Below, in pieces: positions 53,481 to 62,068 of a DNA stretch of 64,000 bases; the stretch's first letter is position 1, and every line of letters begins with the position of its first letter. This stretch comes from Myxococcus stipitatus. Lineage in GTDB: Bacteria > Myxococcota > Myxococcia > Myxococcales > Myxococcaceae. The stretch covers positions 9,796,001 to 9,860,000 of the forward strand of contig NZ_CP102770.1 of the NCBI RefSeq assembly GCF_038561935.1. Direction: 5' to 3'. The position numbers and the translations under genes were made by a program. The notes beneath the pieces are model-generated. The model saw nothing but the letters and a program-made list of their open reading frames with translations, was not told the DNA's origin and searched no databases.

Positions 53481-54354
53481 CGGACGCGGCCCTCGGCTCC
53501 CGCATCCGGAAGCGCAGGCAGTAGAAGAACGGAGACACCTGCTCCTCCAGCACGTCGGTGGCGAGCGACGGGAGGAGCTCCCGGGGGCAGCGCGCGTCGC
53601 GGGTGTAGAAGGTGATGGCGCGGAACGCGGCGCGCTGGAGGAGCGAGGGCTCGCGCGTCCTGTCGAGCTGCTCGTCGACCACGACGATGGGCGTGCCCGG
53701 CTTCGCGACCCGGGCCAGCTCCCGCAAGCCCTTGGCCGGGTCGCGATACGCGCCGAGGCCGCCCACGCTGAGCACACGGTCGAACATGCCCTCGGGGAAC
53801 GGCAGCGAGTGCCCGTCCGCCACCATCAACCGCACACCGGGATAGCGGCCCTTGCGGAGCCGCGCCTGGCAGCGGCCCAGCATACCCTCGCTCAGGTCCA
53901 CGCCCCAGACCTCCACCTCCTGGCCGGAGACGAGCTCGCGGCGGATGAGCGGAAGGTTCGCGCCCGCGCCGACGCCGACCTCCAGCACGCGCAGCGGCGT
54001 GCCGTCGGGTGAGGGGCGCAGCGCTCCCAGCTCCATCCGGCGCAGGTAGCCCGCGCGCATCTTCGCCTCGGAGACGAACTGGAGCAGCGGCGTGAGCACG
54101 GTGGTGAGCGGGTCATGCAGCGCGGGGAGCCCGTCGTAGATGACCCGCATCAGGCGGTCCGTGCCGCGCACGGCGTCCTCGCGGAACAGCCGCGCGAGTC
54201 CGTGCTTCACCGGCCACGCCTCCGCGCAGCCCCCGCAGCGCAGCCAGCCCCAGGACACACAGCCCTCGTCCTCCTGGCCGTGGAACACCAACGTCCCACG
54301 ACAGGCCGGGCAGGCCAGCAGCGCGACATCCCCCACTCTCAATCCGCCAAGCAC
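53470..54354 (-). CDS. Class I SAM-dependent methyltransferase with N-terminal zinc ribbon
   Basis: A 294-aa methyltransferase. Residues 14-47 form a Trm112-like zinc ribbon (LACPACRGTLVF ... LRCGGCAEAWPV). The Rossmann motif I is LEVGVGAGANLP near residue 124, motif II VWGVDLSEGML near residue 149, and the post-motif LMVADGHSLPFPEGMFDRVLS near residue 176, as in UbiE/Methyltransf_11 enzymes. The substrate cannot be read; ribbon-plus-methyltransferase proteins often methylate lipids, quinones or small metabolites. It converges on the SDR gene with an 11-bp tail-to-tail overlap, so it is not in that operon. Confidence 0.85.
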   Translation of the reverse strand: MLGGLRVGDVALLACPACRGTLVFHGQEDEGCVSWGWLRCGGCAEAWPVKHGLARLFREDAVRGTDRLMRVIYDGLPALHDPLTTVLTPLLQFVSEAKMRAGYLRRMELGALRPSPDGTPLRVLEVGVGAGANLPLIRRELVSGQEVEVWGVDLSEGMLGRCQARLRKGRYPGVRLMVADGHSLPFPEGMFDRVLSVGGLGAYRDPAKGLRELARVAKPGTPIVVVDEQLDRTREPSLLQRAAFRAITFYTRDARCPRELLPSLATDVLEEQVSPFFYCLRFRMREPRAASVTG

Positions 54355-54387
54355 CGGCGCGTTGTAGCACCGTCGCGCGAGGCCGCG

Positions 54388-57300
54388 TCAGGCCTCGACG
54401 CTCCGCAGCACCATCGCCCGGTCCAGGTCGTCGCGCGCGTCCATCTCCTCGAAGCGCTCCACGGCCCGCGACAGGTGCAGGGGCTTCGCCGGGTCGCCCG
54501 GGGGCAGGTGCCGCGCCAGCTCGAAGCGCGCGCGTCCTTCCTCGTACGCGGTGCCCTTCGCCATCGCCACGGCGACACACTCGCGCCACGAGTCGTAGGC
54601 CCGCGCCGCGTCCCCGGACAGCCAGGCCTCATGCCCGCGCCACAGCCGCGCGGCGGGCTCCGCGAACGGGAACACCCGCGCGAACCCCTCCACCGCCCGG
54701 CACGCCGCCCGAGCACTCTCCACCAGCGAGCGCTCCCGTCCGCCCTCGCGCTCCCACAGCGTGAGCAGCACCTCCGCCACCGCCGTGGCGCCGAAGTAGA
54801 CGAAGTGCGCCACGGACTTGCCCGCCACGAGCTTCGTCAGCGCCTTCTCCGCGGCCACCCGCGCGCCGCCGAGGTCGCCCTCGCGCAGCCGCAGGAGCGC
54901 CAGCGTGCCGTCCAGGATGATGCGGTCCGTGAGTCCTCCCTGCGACTCCGTCCACGCCACCGTCTGCTCCAGCGCGGCGCGCGCCTTCTCGTGGTCCCCC
55001 AGCCGCAAGTGGATGTGCGCCTGGTAGTGCAGCGCCCAGTGCTGCGTCTGGAGTGCCCCGCGCCTGCGCGCCGAGTTCTCCAGCCAGTCCATCAGCGGCA
55101 GGCCGCGCTGGAACTTCCCCTGGTAGCAGGACACCACCGTCAGGAGCGCGCGGCACTCCTCCGCCAGCCGCATGTCGCCCACGGAGTCGACGATGCCGAT
55201 GGCCCGCTCCAGCCACGCCTCCACCTCCACCCACCGCGCCATGTACGTCGCGTACACGGCGTTGCGGCACAGCACATAGGCGAGGTCCGCCGGGTTGCCC
55301 ACGCGCTCGGCCACGTCCCGAGCCCGGCCCACCCACGCCTCCGCCACCGGACGCACGGGCACGGTGCCCGCCACCACGGCCATGTTCGTGTACCCGCGCG
55401 CCAGCTCCGACGAGGCGCCCGCGGGCTCACACAGGTTGAGCATGCGCAGGCCCGACCAGAGCACGGGCAGCGCCTCCTGCGCGTAGATGAACGCGTCGGT
55501 GAGCCGCATCAAGAGCCGGCCCGCCACCCGCCGCACCCGCCGCCGCTCCTCCGTCTCCACGTCATACGCATCCGGCCGGGCGCTCTGCGCCAGCCGCAGC
55601 CCCACCTGCACCACCGTGCCCAGCGCCCAGCCCACGCGCGTCGTCGGCACCGGCCAGCCGAAGTGCTTGAGCGCGCGCTCGGCGTGGCCTCGGAACGCCG
55701 TCAGCTCGCCCAGCTGGAACCGCGCCTCCGCGAGCAGCGCCTCCAGGTGGCCCTGGTGCAGCTTGTCGCGAGCGGGCACCCGCTCCAGCGCGCGCATCAG
55801 GAAGGGCAGCGCCTCACGACAGGCACCGACGCGAAGTGCCTCCTCGCCGGCGCGCTGCGCGTACTCGGCCTCGCGCGTGGAGTCGCCCGCCTCGCCCCAG
55901 TGGTAGCAGAGCGCGGCGGTGGGCTCGGGGCCCATCACGTACGCCACCTCCATCGCCTCCGCCACCCGGCGGTGCAGCAGCGGACGCTCCGCCGCGGCCA
56001 GCTCCTCCAGCACGCCCTCGCGCAGCTTGTCGTGCGCGAAGCGCCACTGCCCATCCGAGACATCCAGCACCGCCGCCGACGCGCAGTACGACAGCCAGCG
56101 CTCCACATCCACGCCGGGCGCCGCGTGCTTGAGCAGCACCACGTCCACCTGCCGGCCGACGATGGCCGCCACGCGCAGCAGGTCGCGCGAGCTCGCGGAC
56201 ACCTTCTCCAGTCGCCGCCGCACCAGCCGCCGCACGCCACCGGCGAACACCCGCTCCGGCAGGGGCATGTCCCCCAGCCGGTCCAACCCACCCGCCTCCT
56301 CCGCCAGCGCGCGCGCCACCTCGACGAGGAAGAACGGGTTGCCCTCCGTCTCCCGCCGCAGCAGCTCCACCAGGTGCGGCCGCGCCCCCGCCGGTCCAAT
56401 CATCGACTCGCTGAGGACGGCGATCTCCCCCGCGTCCAGCCGAGGCAGCCGCAGCACGTCCATCCCCGGCAGCTGCGCCGGCAGCATGGGGGCCTCGTCG
56501 TCGCGGAAGCTGCCCAGCAGCAACAACGGCAACCCGGTGGCGCGTGTCGCCAGGCGCGACAGCAGCAGCAGCGACTCCGCATGCGCCCAGTGCAGGTCCT
56601 CGAGCAACACCACCGTGGGCTGCGTCAGCCGCGCGAAGATGTCCTCCACCACCTGCAACAGGCGCGTCTGGGCCATCTCCGCGCCCAGCTCCGCGGGGTC
56701 CGGCACCGGGCGCCCCAGCAGCGCCTCCAGGTCCGGCACCAGCGGCTTGAGGACACTCGCCTCGCGGTCATCCAGCGGCGTGAGGATGGACAGCCACCGC
56801 AGCACGGGGCGCCACTCCTGATACGGACTGCCGCCGGCCGCCACCGCTTGTCCGCGCAGCACCACCGCGCCGCGCACCAGCGCCAGCGGGCGCAGCTCGT
56901 CGAGCAGGCGGGACTTGCCCACACCGCTCTCCCCGCCCACCAACAACCCACCGCCCCGGCCCAGCAGCGCCGCGTCCAGCACGGACGTCAGGAGCGTCAG
57001 CTCCCGCGCGCGGCCCACGTAGCGCGCCGCCTGCAAGAAGCTCTCGCGCGTGGTGACCGACTCGGAGGGCACCGCGCGGCGCGTGGCCGCGCACAGCGCC
57101 GCGATCACCTCATCCGCGCCCCGAGGCCGCCGCCGCGCATCCTTCGACACCAGCCGCTCGAGCACCGCGTGCAGCTCGGCGGGGAAGCCCGGCGGAGCCG
57201 ACGGCGCCTTCCCGTCGAACGGCAGCCGCCCGAAAATCATCTGGCACGCCATGGCCCCCACGCTGAAGAGGTCCGTGACCTCCGAGGGCGGCTGCTCCTC

Positions 57301-57930
57301 GAAGAGCTCCGGCGCCAGGTAGCCCGGCGTTCCCCCAGGCTGGGCGCGGTGCACCTGCTCTCGTCCCACCGCGAGCCCGAAGTCGAGCACCTTCACCTGC
57401 CCGCGCGCCACCAGCACGTTTGCGGGCTTGAGGTCGCGGTGGATGATGCCCCGGCGGTGCAGGTACGCGAGCGCCTGGAGCGTCTGCACCAGCAGGTCCA
57501 CCTGGACGTCCAGCGGCTGGTGGGAGCCCGCCTGCACCAGATGCCGCGCGTCCTCCAGCAGGTCCATGGCCAGATACGGCCGGTGCTCGGCGTCGAACCC
57601 GTAGTCGAGCACGCTGATGACATGCGGGTGTCTCACCGAGGCCAGTGTCTGGAACTCGTGAGCCAGGGACAGCGCCAGCTCGTGGCGCGCGGCGGAGGAC
57701 GGGGTGTTCTCACCCGGAGGCGCCCGGACCAGGTCCTCCACCGTCTTGTGCAGCCGCTTGATGGCGACCGGCCCGCTCAGCAGGTCCTGCGCCCGCCACA
57801 CCGTCCCGGCGCCGCCCCGCCCCAGGAAGTCGACGATGCGATAGCGACCGCCCACGACCTCGGCTTCAACGAGACGCCGAGCGGGGTCCTCATGGCGAGG
57901 CTGTGTCGCATCGAGTGGGATTGGACGCAT
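54388..57930 (-). CDS. Ser/Thr protein kinase fused to an AAA ATPase and TPR-like region
   Basis: A 1180-aa signalling protein. Residues 30-285 are a Hanks-type kinase: GRGGAG loop 37-42, Lys58, HRDLKPAN 164-171, DFG 183-185, all intact, so an active kinase is expected. A STAND/AAA-type ATPase domain follows with VGRARE at 305, Walker A GESGVGKS at 333-340 and Walker B VVLLEDLHWAHAES near 445. The C-terminal 600 residues are helical, TPR-like (AEYAQRAGEEALRVG; EAWLERAIGIVDSVG). This architecture, as in PknK/TOMM-system kinases, is common in myxobacteria and is thought to link phosphorylation to ligand-sensing by the ATPase. No signal peptide or membrane helix. Confidence 0.92.
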   Translation of the reverse strand: MRPIPLDATQPRHEDPARRLVEAEVVGGRYRIVDFLGRGGAGTVWRAQDLLSGPVAIKRLHKTVEDLVRAPPGENTPSSAARHELALSLAHEFQTLASVRHPHVISVLDYGFDAEHRPYLAMDLLEDARHLVQAGSHQPLDVQVDLLVQTLQALAYLHRRGIIHRDLKPANVLVARGQVKVLDFGLAVGREQVHRAQPGGTPGYLAPELFEEQPPSEVTDLFSVGAMACQMIFGRLPFDGKAPSAPPGFPAELHAVLERLVSKDARRRPRGADEVIAALCAATRRAVPSESVTTRESFLQAARYVGRARELTLLTSVLDAALLGRGGGLLVGGESGVGKSRLLDELRPLALVRGAVVLRGQAVAAGGSPYQEWRPVLRWLSILTPLDDREASVLKPLVPDLEALLGRPVPDPAELGAEMAQTRLLQVVEDIFARLTQPTVVLLEDLHWAHAESLLLLSRLATRATGLPLLLLGSFRDDEAPMLPAQLPGMDVLRLPRLDAGEIAVLSESMIGPAGARPHLVELLRRETEGNPFFLVEVARALAEEAGGLDRLGDMPLPERVFAGGVRRLVRRRLEKVSASSRDLLRVAAIVGRQVDVVLLKHAAPGVDVERWLSYCASAAVLDVSDGQWRFAHDKLREGVLEELAAAERPLLHRRVAEAMEVAYVMGPEPTAALCYHWGEAGDSTREAEYAQRAGEEALRVGACREALPFLMRALERVPARDKLHQGHLEALLAEARFQLGELTAFRGHAERALKHFGWPVPTTRVGWALGTVVQVGLRLAQSARPDAYDVETEERRRVRRVAGRLLMRLTDAFIYAQEALPVLWSGLRMLNLCEPAGASSELARGYTNMAVVAGTVPVRPVAEAWVGRARDVAERVGNPADLAYVLCRNAVYATYMARWVEVEAWLERAIGIVDSVGDMRLAEECRALLTVVSCYQGKFQRGLPLMDWLENSARRRGALQTQHWALHYQAHIHLRLGDHEKARAALEQTVAWTESQGGLTDRIILDGTLALLRLREGDLGGARVAAEKALTKLVAGKSVAHFVYFGATAVAEVLLTLWEREGGRERSLVESARAACRAVEGFARVFPFAEPAARLWRGHEAWLSGDAARAYDSWRECVAVAMAKGTAYEEGRARFELARHLPPGDPAKPLHLSRAVERFEEMDARDDLDRAMVLRSVEA

Positions 57931-57976
57931 GTGCGGGGGGCCGCCCGCCGGGGATGATAACGAAGATTCAAGTCAT

Positions 57977-57998
57977 CCGGGGGACGGGTTTCCCCCGG
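57977..57998 (-). terminator. Hairpin terminator downstream of the ExoD-like gene
   Basis: A perfect 8-bp stem, CCGGGGGA / TCCCCCGG, with a 6-nt loop. It lies between the ExoD-like stop (58068) and the kinase start (57930), both on the minus strand, so it would end the ExoD transcript before the kinase gene. Confidence 0.6.
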
Positions 57999-58067
57999 TG
58001 ATACACGGGTTGTTACACACCCGGCACCCGGCGCCCACTGGACTGACAGGAACGCCGTCCGGAGTGT

Positions 58068-58727
58068 TCAGCGGCCGATGAGGCCCGCCAGCCCCTTGCC
58101 ACCCTGGATGGCGCCGAAGATGAGGACGCTGAAGTAGGCGATGGTCCCCACCGTCATGCCGTGCCCCAGGAGGATGGCGTAGCCGTCGCGCTGGAGGATG
58201 CCGATGGCGAAGAACAGCACCGCCAGCGCCGGCAGGGTGTTGCTGAAGGGCACCAGGCCGAACGGCGCCATCAACAGCACGCCCGCGACGAACAACATGA
58301 AGCCGTTGAAGCGGTTGGTGCTCGCACCATGCGTGAGCACCAGCAACCGGGGCTTGCTCAGCCGGTCCACCTTCGTGAAGACGCTGGCGCCCTTCTCCAG
58401 CGCGGGCAGGAGCGAGGTGCGCGACAGCTTCTTCTCCATCATCTTCCGCGGCAGCCAGGGCCCCCGGTTGAACATCACGCCCACGCCGATGAAGACGATG
58501 AGCGCGCCGAACACCGTGGAGACGCCCGGAATCGACACGGGCAGGAGGAACGGAAAGGTGAGGATGCAACAGAAGAGCAGCAGGCCCTGCTCGCCACACG
58601 CCTGCATCAGCTCCCGCACCGTGAGGGACTCAGGAAGCCGGGTGGCCAGGTCGCGCAGCGTCGCGGACAGCTGGGACTGGGGTTCGGGCAGTGGAGTGGA
58701 GGTCACGGAGGGCGACGGTGTGGACAT
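58068..58727 (-). CDS. ExoD-family membrane protein
   Basis: A 219-aa inner-membrane protein of the exopolysaccharide-synthesis ExoD family. The conserved opening (LRELMQACGEQGLLLFCCILTFPFLLP) and the motif IPGVSTVFGALIVFIGVG are visible, then NRFNGFMLFVAGVLLMAPFGLVPFSNTLPAL, the second conserved block. Four or five membrane helices are predicted. ExoD was named from rhizobial exopolysaccharide mutants; its biochemical role is unclear. The ribosome-binding site at 58727 is weak. Alone between two hairpins. Confidence 0.88.
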   Translation of the reverse strand: MSTPSPSVTSTPLPEPQSQLSATLRDLATRLPESLTVRELMQACGEQGLLLFCCILTFPFLLPVSIPGVSTVFGALIVFIGVGVMFNRGPWLPRKMMEKKLSRTSLLPALEKGASVFTKVDRLSKPRLLVLTHGASTNRFNGFMLFVAGVLLMAPFGLVPFSNTLPALAVLFFAIGILQRDGYAILLGHGMTVGTIAYFSVLIFGAIQGGKGLAGLIGR

Positions 58728-58734
58728 AAGGGCG

Positions 58735-58754
58735 GGCCGTTGACTACCACGGCC
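58735..58754 (-). terminator. Weak hairpin terminator candidate after the DUF2378 gene
   Basis: GGCCGT / ACGGCC, 6-bp stem with an 8-nt loop, just after the stop of the DUF2378 gene and 8 bp before the start of the ExoD-like gene (both minus strand). Short stem; could be chance in this GC-rich sequence. Confidence 0.35.
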
Positions 58755-58767
58755 GGGGGCCGGGTGC

Positions 58768-59322
58768 TCAGGTCCAGGCGATGTCGTACACGGCTTCCTC
58801 GCCCGCCCGACGGACGACCTGCACGGAGGGGTGACGCGCGCCGCTCGCCTCCAGCCCCGCGAGGAAGAGTCCTACATAGAAGCCCGCCACCACCACGGGC
58901 CGGCAGGTGAGCACATACCGCCCGGGCCCTTGGGGCTCCAAGGTGGCCTCCAGGTAGTTGGTGCCGGTGCGCAGGTTGCGCGTCATGCGCGCGAGCATCC
59001 GTTCAGGACCCAACAGACGTACGGAGGTGAGCAGCGCCCCGCCGATGAGGGTGGAGCCGAAGCCCTCGACGAAGCGGCGGCCCACCACGGCGGCGCCCTC
59101 CTCCAGCGGGAGCTGCGGGGCCAGGGTGTCCGCGGCCACCTTGAGCGCGCCCAGCCACACCTCCAACGGGTAGGCGGGAGCCAGCTTCCCCTTCACGTCG
59201 ACGCCGACCTGCTTGAGCCGGCCCACACAGCGCTCATCGAGCTGGTCTCCCAGCGCACGGAGGAGTCCTTCGAAACTCTGGGGGAAGACGAGCGGCTCGC
59301 GGGTGTCCAAGGCGCGCGTCAT
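58768..59322 (-). CDS. DUF2378 (TIGR02265) family protein
   Basis: A 184-aa cytoplasmic protein that I place in DUF2378/TIGR02265, a family first described as a paralogous group in Myxococcus xanthus, with no known function. The typical pattern is visible: an N-terminal FPQSFEGLLRAL, a conserved middle EEGAAVVGRRFVEGFGSTLIG, then LLTSVRLLGPERMLARMTRNLRTGTNYLEA and a beta-rich end. It is short and complete for the family. The ATG at 59322 was chosen because the frame upstream of it (open to 60162) runs antisense to the NmrA-like gene. Weak ribosome-binding site. Divergent from the NmrA-like gene. Confidence 0.85.
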   Translation of the reverse strand: MTRALDTREPLVFPQSFEGLLRALGDQLDERCVGRLKQVGVDVKGKLAPAYPLEVWLGALKVAADTLAPQLPLEEGAAVVGRRFVEGFGSTLIGGALLTSVRLLGPERMLARMTRNLRTGTNYLEATLEPQGPGRYVLTCRPVVVAGFYVGLFLAGLEASGARHPSVQVVRRAGEEAVYDIAWT

Positions 59323-59487
59323 GGTAGCCCCAGCGCCGCGGAGTTCACACCCACCTGGTCGCGAGATTCGAGGTGACGTGTCTCGGGGCGGAGGCGGCGC
59401 ACGCGGAGTGAGAGTCGGACTGGGCAGGCTCGCGCCGGTGTGCTGTAGAGGGCCCCTCTTCGCCGTCCGCCCGAGGGAGCCTCCGTC

Positions 59488-60141
59488 ATGACGCAGCCGT
59501 CCCGCCTTCTCTTCGTCGCCGGCGCTACGGGGGCGACAGGTCGCAACGTGGTGAAACAGGCCCTGGCGCGAGACGTGCCGCTGATTGCGCACGTGCGCCC
59601 GAAGAGCGCGGACACGGAGCCGGCGAAAAGCTGGCCTCGCAAGGCGGTGGTGGAGCTGGCCAGCGGGGAGCCGCTGGTGGAGGCGATGAAGGGGAGCACC
59701 ACGGTGCTTCAGCTCATCGGGACGATGCGCAAGCGCTTCTCGGCGGGAGACACGTACGAGTCGAGCGACATCGGCACGACGCGGCAGCTCGTGGAGGCGG
59801 CGAAGCGCGTGGGCGTGGACCACCTGGTGCTGCTCAGCTCCATGGGCGCGGGGCGGCCGGTGGGGGCGTACCTGAAGGCGAAGGCGGAGGCGGAGCGGCT
59901 GGTGCGCGAGAGCGGCATCCCCTGGACGGTGGTGCGTCCGCCCGCGTTCGAGGGCGAGTACCACCAGCCGCCCGCGCTCCTGGGGCTGCTCGCGAAGCTG
60001 CCGCTGCTGGGCGGGCTGCGCCCCATCCACATCGACCAGCTCGCCGCGGTGCTGCTGCGGGTGGCGGAGAAGCGCGCCCCGCTCAACGCGGTGCTCGAAG
60101 GCGACAGCCTGTGGAGCGAGGTCGCCGCGACGGGCGTGTGA
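59488..60141 (+). CDS. NmrA/atypical SDR NAD(P)-binding protein
   Basis: A 217-aa Rossmann-fold protein with FVAGATGATGRNVVKQAL at residues 9-26 (GxxGxxG), LVLLSSMGAG near residue 112 and AYLKAKAEAERLVRES near 127 (Y-x3-K). The C-terminal part (IPWTVVRPPAFEG; HIDQLAAVLLRVAEK) is that of atypical SDRs similar to NmrA or YwnB, which reduce small substrates or sense redox state. GGGAGC precedes the ATG. Substrate unknown. It converges on the amidase gene. Confidence 0.85.
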   Translation: MTQPSRLLFVAGATGATGRNVVKQALARDVPLIAHVRPKSADTEPAKSWPRKAVVELASGEPLVEAMKGSTTVLQLIGTMRKRFSAGDTYESSDIGTTRQLVEAAKRVGVDHLVLLSSMGAGRPVGAYLKAKAEAERLVRESGIPWTVVRPPAFEGEYHQPPALLGLLAKLPLLGGLRPIHIDQLAAVLLRVAEKRAPLNAVLEGDSLWSEVAATGV

Positions 60142-60171
60142 GCGCGCCCCAAAGACAGACATGCGCTCCGC

Positions 60172-60942
60172 TCAGCGCCAGGAGTCGTTGGCGCGGCGGA
60201 TGCGGTCGAAGTCGAAGTTCGTCGAGGGGTCCTGCTTCCGGTCACTGACGTCCTTGTGGCCGACCAGGTTCTCGCTGGGGATGCTGTAGCGCTTGGACAG
60301 ATACGGGACGAGCTGCTCGAGCGCCTTGTATTGCGCCTCCGTGTAGCCGTCCTTCCCGTCTCCCTCGTTGACGATTTCAATGCCAATCGAGCGGTCATTC
60401 ACGTCGCCCGGCTTGCCAGGCAGGGAGCCCTCCCCCGCGTGCCATGCGCGCTTCTCGTCGGCGACGAGCTGGTAGATGGTGCCGTCCTTGCCGATGAGGT
60501 AGTGCGAGCTGACGTCGCCGCGCCCGGTGAGGTCCTTGTACTTGTCCTTGAGCCAGCCCATGAAGGACTCGGGCTTGCCTGTCAGCGTCTCCAGGCTGCT
60601 CTGGTCGGACGGGTCCGCGGTGTGGTGCAGGACGATGGAGTCGATGCTCTGGACTCCGTTGGGTCTGTCATTGAAGTTCTCGGAGGGGCGGACGACCATC
60701 GCCGGCGTCGGGTTGGTGGGGTCCGTCGACAGGGGCGTCAGCGGCGCGGGCGTCGGCTTCACCGGAGGCGGCGTCGGCGACTTGCCCGGGCTGGGCGACG
60801 GCGTCAGCTGGGCGACGGAGGGCTCGAACGTGTCGGGCCGCGGCGTCATCCCGGGCGTCGGCTTGGGCTGGGGCCGCGGCTCCTCGGACGAGAGGGGACG
60901 CACCACCGTGTTCTGCGAGGACCGCTGAAGGGGAGCGACCAT
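60172..60942 (-). CDS. N-acetylmuramoyl-L-alanine amidase (Amidase_2/PGRP type)
   Basis: A 256-aa predicted zinc amidase that cuts the MurNAc-L-Ala bond in peptidoglycan. The N-terminal 100 residues are a Pro/Thr/Ser-rich linker with no clear signal peptide, so export is uncertain. The amidase domain carries SIVLHHTADPS near residue 112 (first zinc His), SHYLIGKDGTIYQLV near 155, RAWHAGEGS, SIGIEIVNEGDG, and GHKDVSDRKQDPS near the end (second zinc His and Asp). GGAG at 8 nt supports the ATG at 60942. Could act in predation, fruiting-body lysis or wall recycling. It is divergent from the esterase-like lipoprotein. Confidence 0.9.
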   Translation of the reverse strand: MVAPLQRSSQNTVVRPLSSEEPRPQPKPTPGMTPRPDTFEPSVAQLTPSPSPGKSPTPPPVKPTPAPLTPLSTDPTNPTPAMVVRPSENFNDRPNGVQSIDSIVLHHTADPSDQSSLETLTGKPESFMGWLKDKYKDLTGRGDVSSHYLIGKDGTIYQLVADEKRAWHAGEGSLPGKPGDVNDRSIGIEIVNEGDGKDGYTEAQYKALEQLVPYLSKRYSIPSENLVGHKDVSDRKQDPSTNFDFDRIRRANDSWR

Positions 60943-61111
60943 GGCGCATCTCCAGGGCAGGCGGACGACTTGCTGGGTTATCGCTCCCCGCTTGGCGTGA
61001 GTTGCGCCGCCACCGAAAAGTGAGCCACCCGACAGCGGGCCCGCGAGAAGACCGTGCCCGAAAAGCGCGGTGGACAGGGGCGACATACATCTGGGGCCCC
61101 GGAGGCACGCC

Positions 61112-62041
61112 ATGAACCGACCTCTCCTCGCAGCCGTGCTCGTGCTGTCGCTCGCGGCCTGTTCCGAGGACCCCGAGCCCCCTCACGTCCCGCCCGACGG
61201 CGGCGCGGATGCGGGCACGGATGCTGGCGTCGACGGAGGCATCGATGCGGGCCCGGACGATGGCGGCTCGACGAGCTCGGGCGGTGCGGGGAAGCTGCCG
61301 TGTGACGGCACGGGGACGGTGACGTCGAACGGCCAGACGTATGCGTACTGCGTGGCGCGGGTGGCGGGAGTGGAGCTGAAGATTGTCGAGCCGCGCGGGG
61401 GCATCGTGCCGCGACCGGTGCGGCTGGCCATCTACCTGCACGGGGACGGGGCGCGGGCACACACGCGGGACGATGCTCCGCGCGCCCAGGCCCCGTGGGC
61501 CTACGTGAGCGAGACGCTCTACGTGTCGGCGCTGGCGCCCAACCGGTGCTCCTGGTGGACCCGGCCCTCGCTCACGACGTGCACGGGGACACCGACGGAG
61601 ACGGACCGGGATGTGTCGGGCGAGAACGCGAGCGCGCTGGCGGACGTCATCGACGCCCTGCGCAAGCGCTGGGACATCGTGAACGAGCCCATCTTGTTCG
61701 GCGGCTCCGCGGGGGGCTCGGTGTTCCTGACGGGGAGCTTCCTGCCTCGGTATGGGAGCCGGTTCCGAGGCCTCCATGCGCTGGGATGTGGCGGCACGGT
61801 GTCGTGGAGCGGAGCGCTGGAGTGGGACGGGAACCGGCCCGAGCAGCGGGGCTCGACACGTCTGTTCTACGTCTACGGAGACCGGGACCCGGCGCTGGCG
61901 GACATCCAGGCGAGCATCGCGGCGTACCGGGGGTATGCGATTCCGGTGGGTGAGACCGTCATCGCGGGAGCGGCGGGCTGTGGGTTCGACGACCTGGGCG
62001 CGGTGAGGGACCTCTGGGAGAGAAACCTGGGCCCGCTGTAG
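61112..62041 (+). CDS. Lipoprotein with alpha/beta-hydrolase domain, catalytic His not visible
   Basis: A 309-aa lipoprotein: lipobox LAAC (Cys16), then an Asp/Ala/Gly-rich linker (GGADAGTDAGVDGGIDAG) and a hydrolase-like domain. YLHGDGARAH near residue 111 supplies an oxyanion-type loop, and FGGSAGGSVF near residue 195 the nucleophile elbow (GxSxG). YGDRDPA near residue 256 could supply the acid. The C-terminus ends GAAGCGFDDLGAVRDLWERN: the region that normally carries the catalytic His has Phe/Asp instead, so activity is uncertain. GGAGG precedes the ATG. The last codons overlap a hairpin that also lies downstream of the convergent lipoprotein gene. Confidence 0.78.
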   Translation: MNRPLLAAVLVLSLAACSEDPEPPHVPPDGGADAGTDAGVDGGIDAGPDDGGSTSSGGAGKLPCDGTGTVTSNGQTYAYCVARVAGVELKIVEPRGGIVPRPVRLAIYLHGDGARAHTRDDAPRAQAPWAYVSETLYVSALAPNRCSWWTRPSLTTCTGTPTETDRDVSGENASALADVIDALRKRWDIVNEPILFGGSAGGSVFLTGSFLPRYGSRFRGLHALGCGGTVSWSGALEWDGNRPEQRGSTRLFYVYGDRDPALADIQASIAAYRGYAIPVGETVIAGAAGCGFDDLGAVRDLWERNLGPL

Positions 62042-62053
62042 ACGAGCCCAGGT
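62025..62053. terminator. Hairpin overlapping the hydrolase stop, shared with the convergent lipoprotein gene
   Basis: ACCTGGGC / GCCCAGGT, perfect 8-bp stem with a 13-nt loop that includes the hydrolase stop codon. On the minus strand it is followed by TTTCTCTC, so it best serves the convergent lipoprotein gene at 62069. A copy lies at 63141-63170. Confidence 0.6.
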
Positions 62054-62068
62054 CTGGGGTGAGAGGGA

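Noticed and set aside
54115..57957. 1280-aa plus-strand frame opposite the kinase-ATPase gene
   Set aside because: It is rich in Arg/His/Gln with no domain or signal, runs antisense to a gene with intact kinase and Walker motifs, and is explained by GC-rich third positions.
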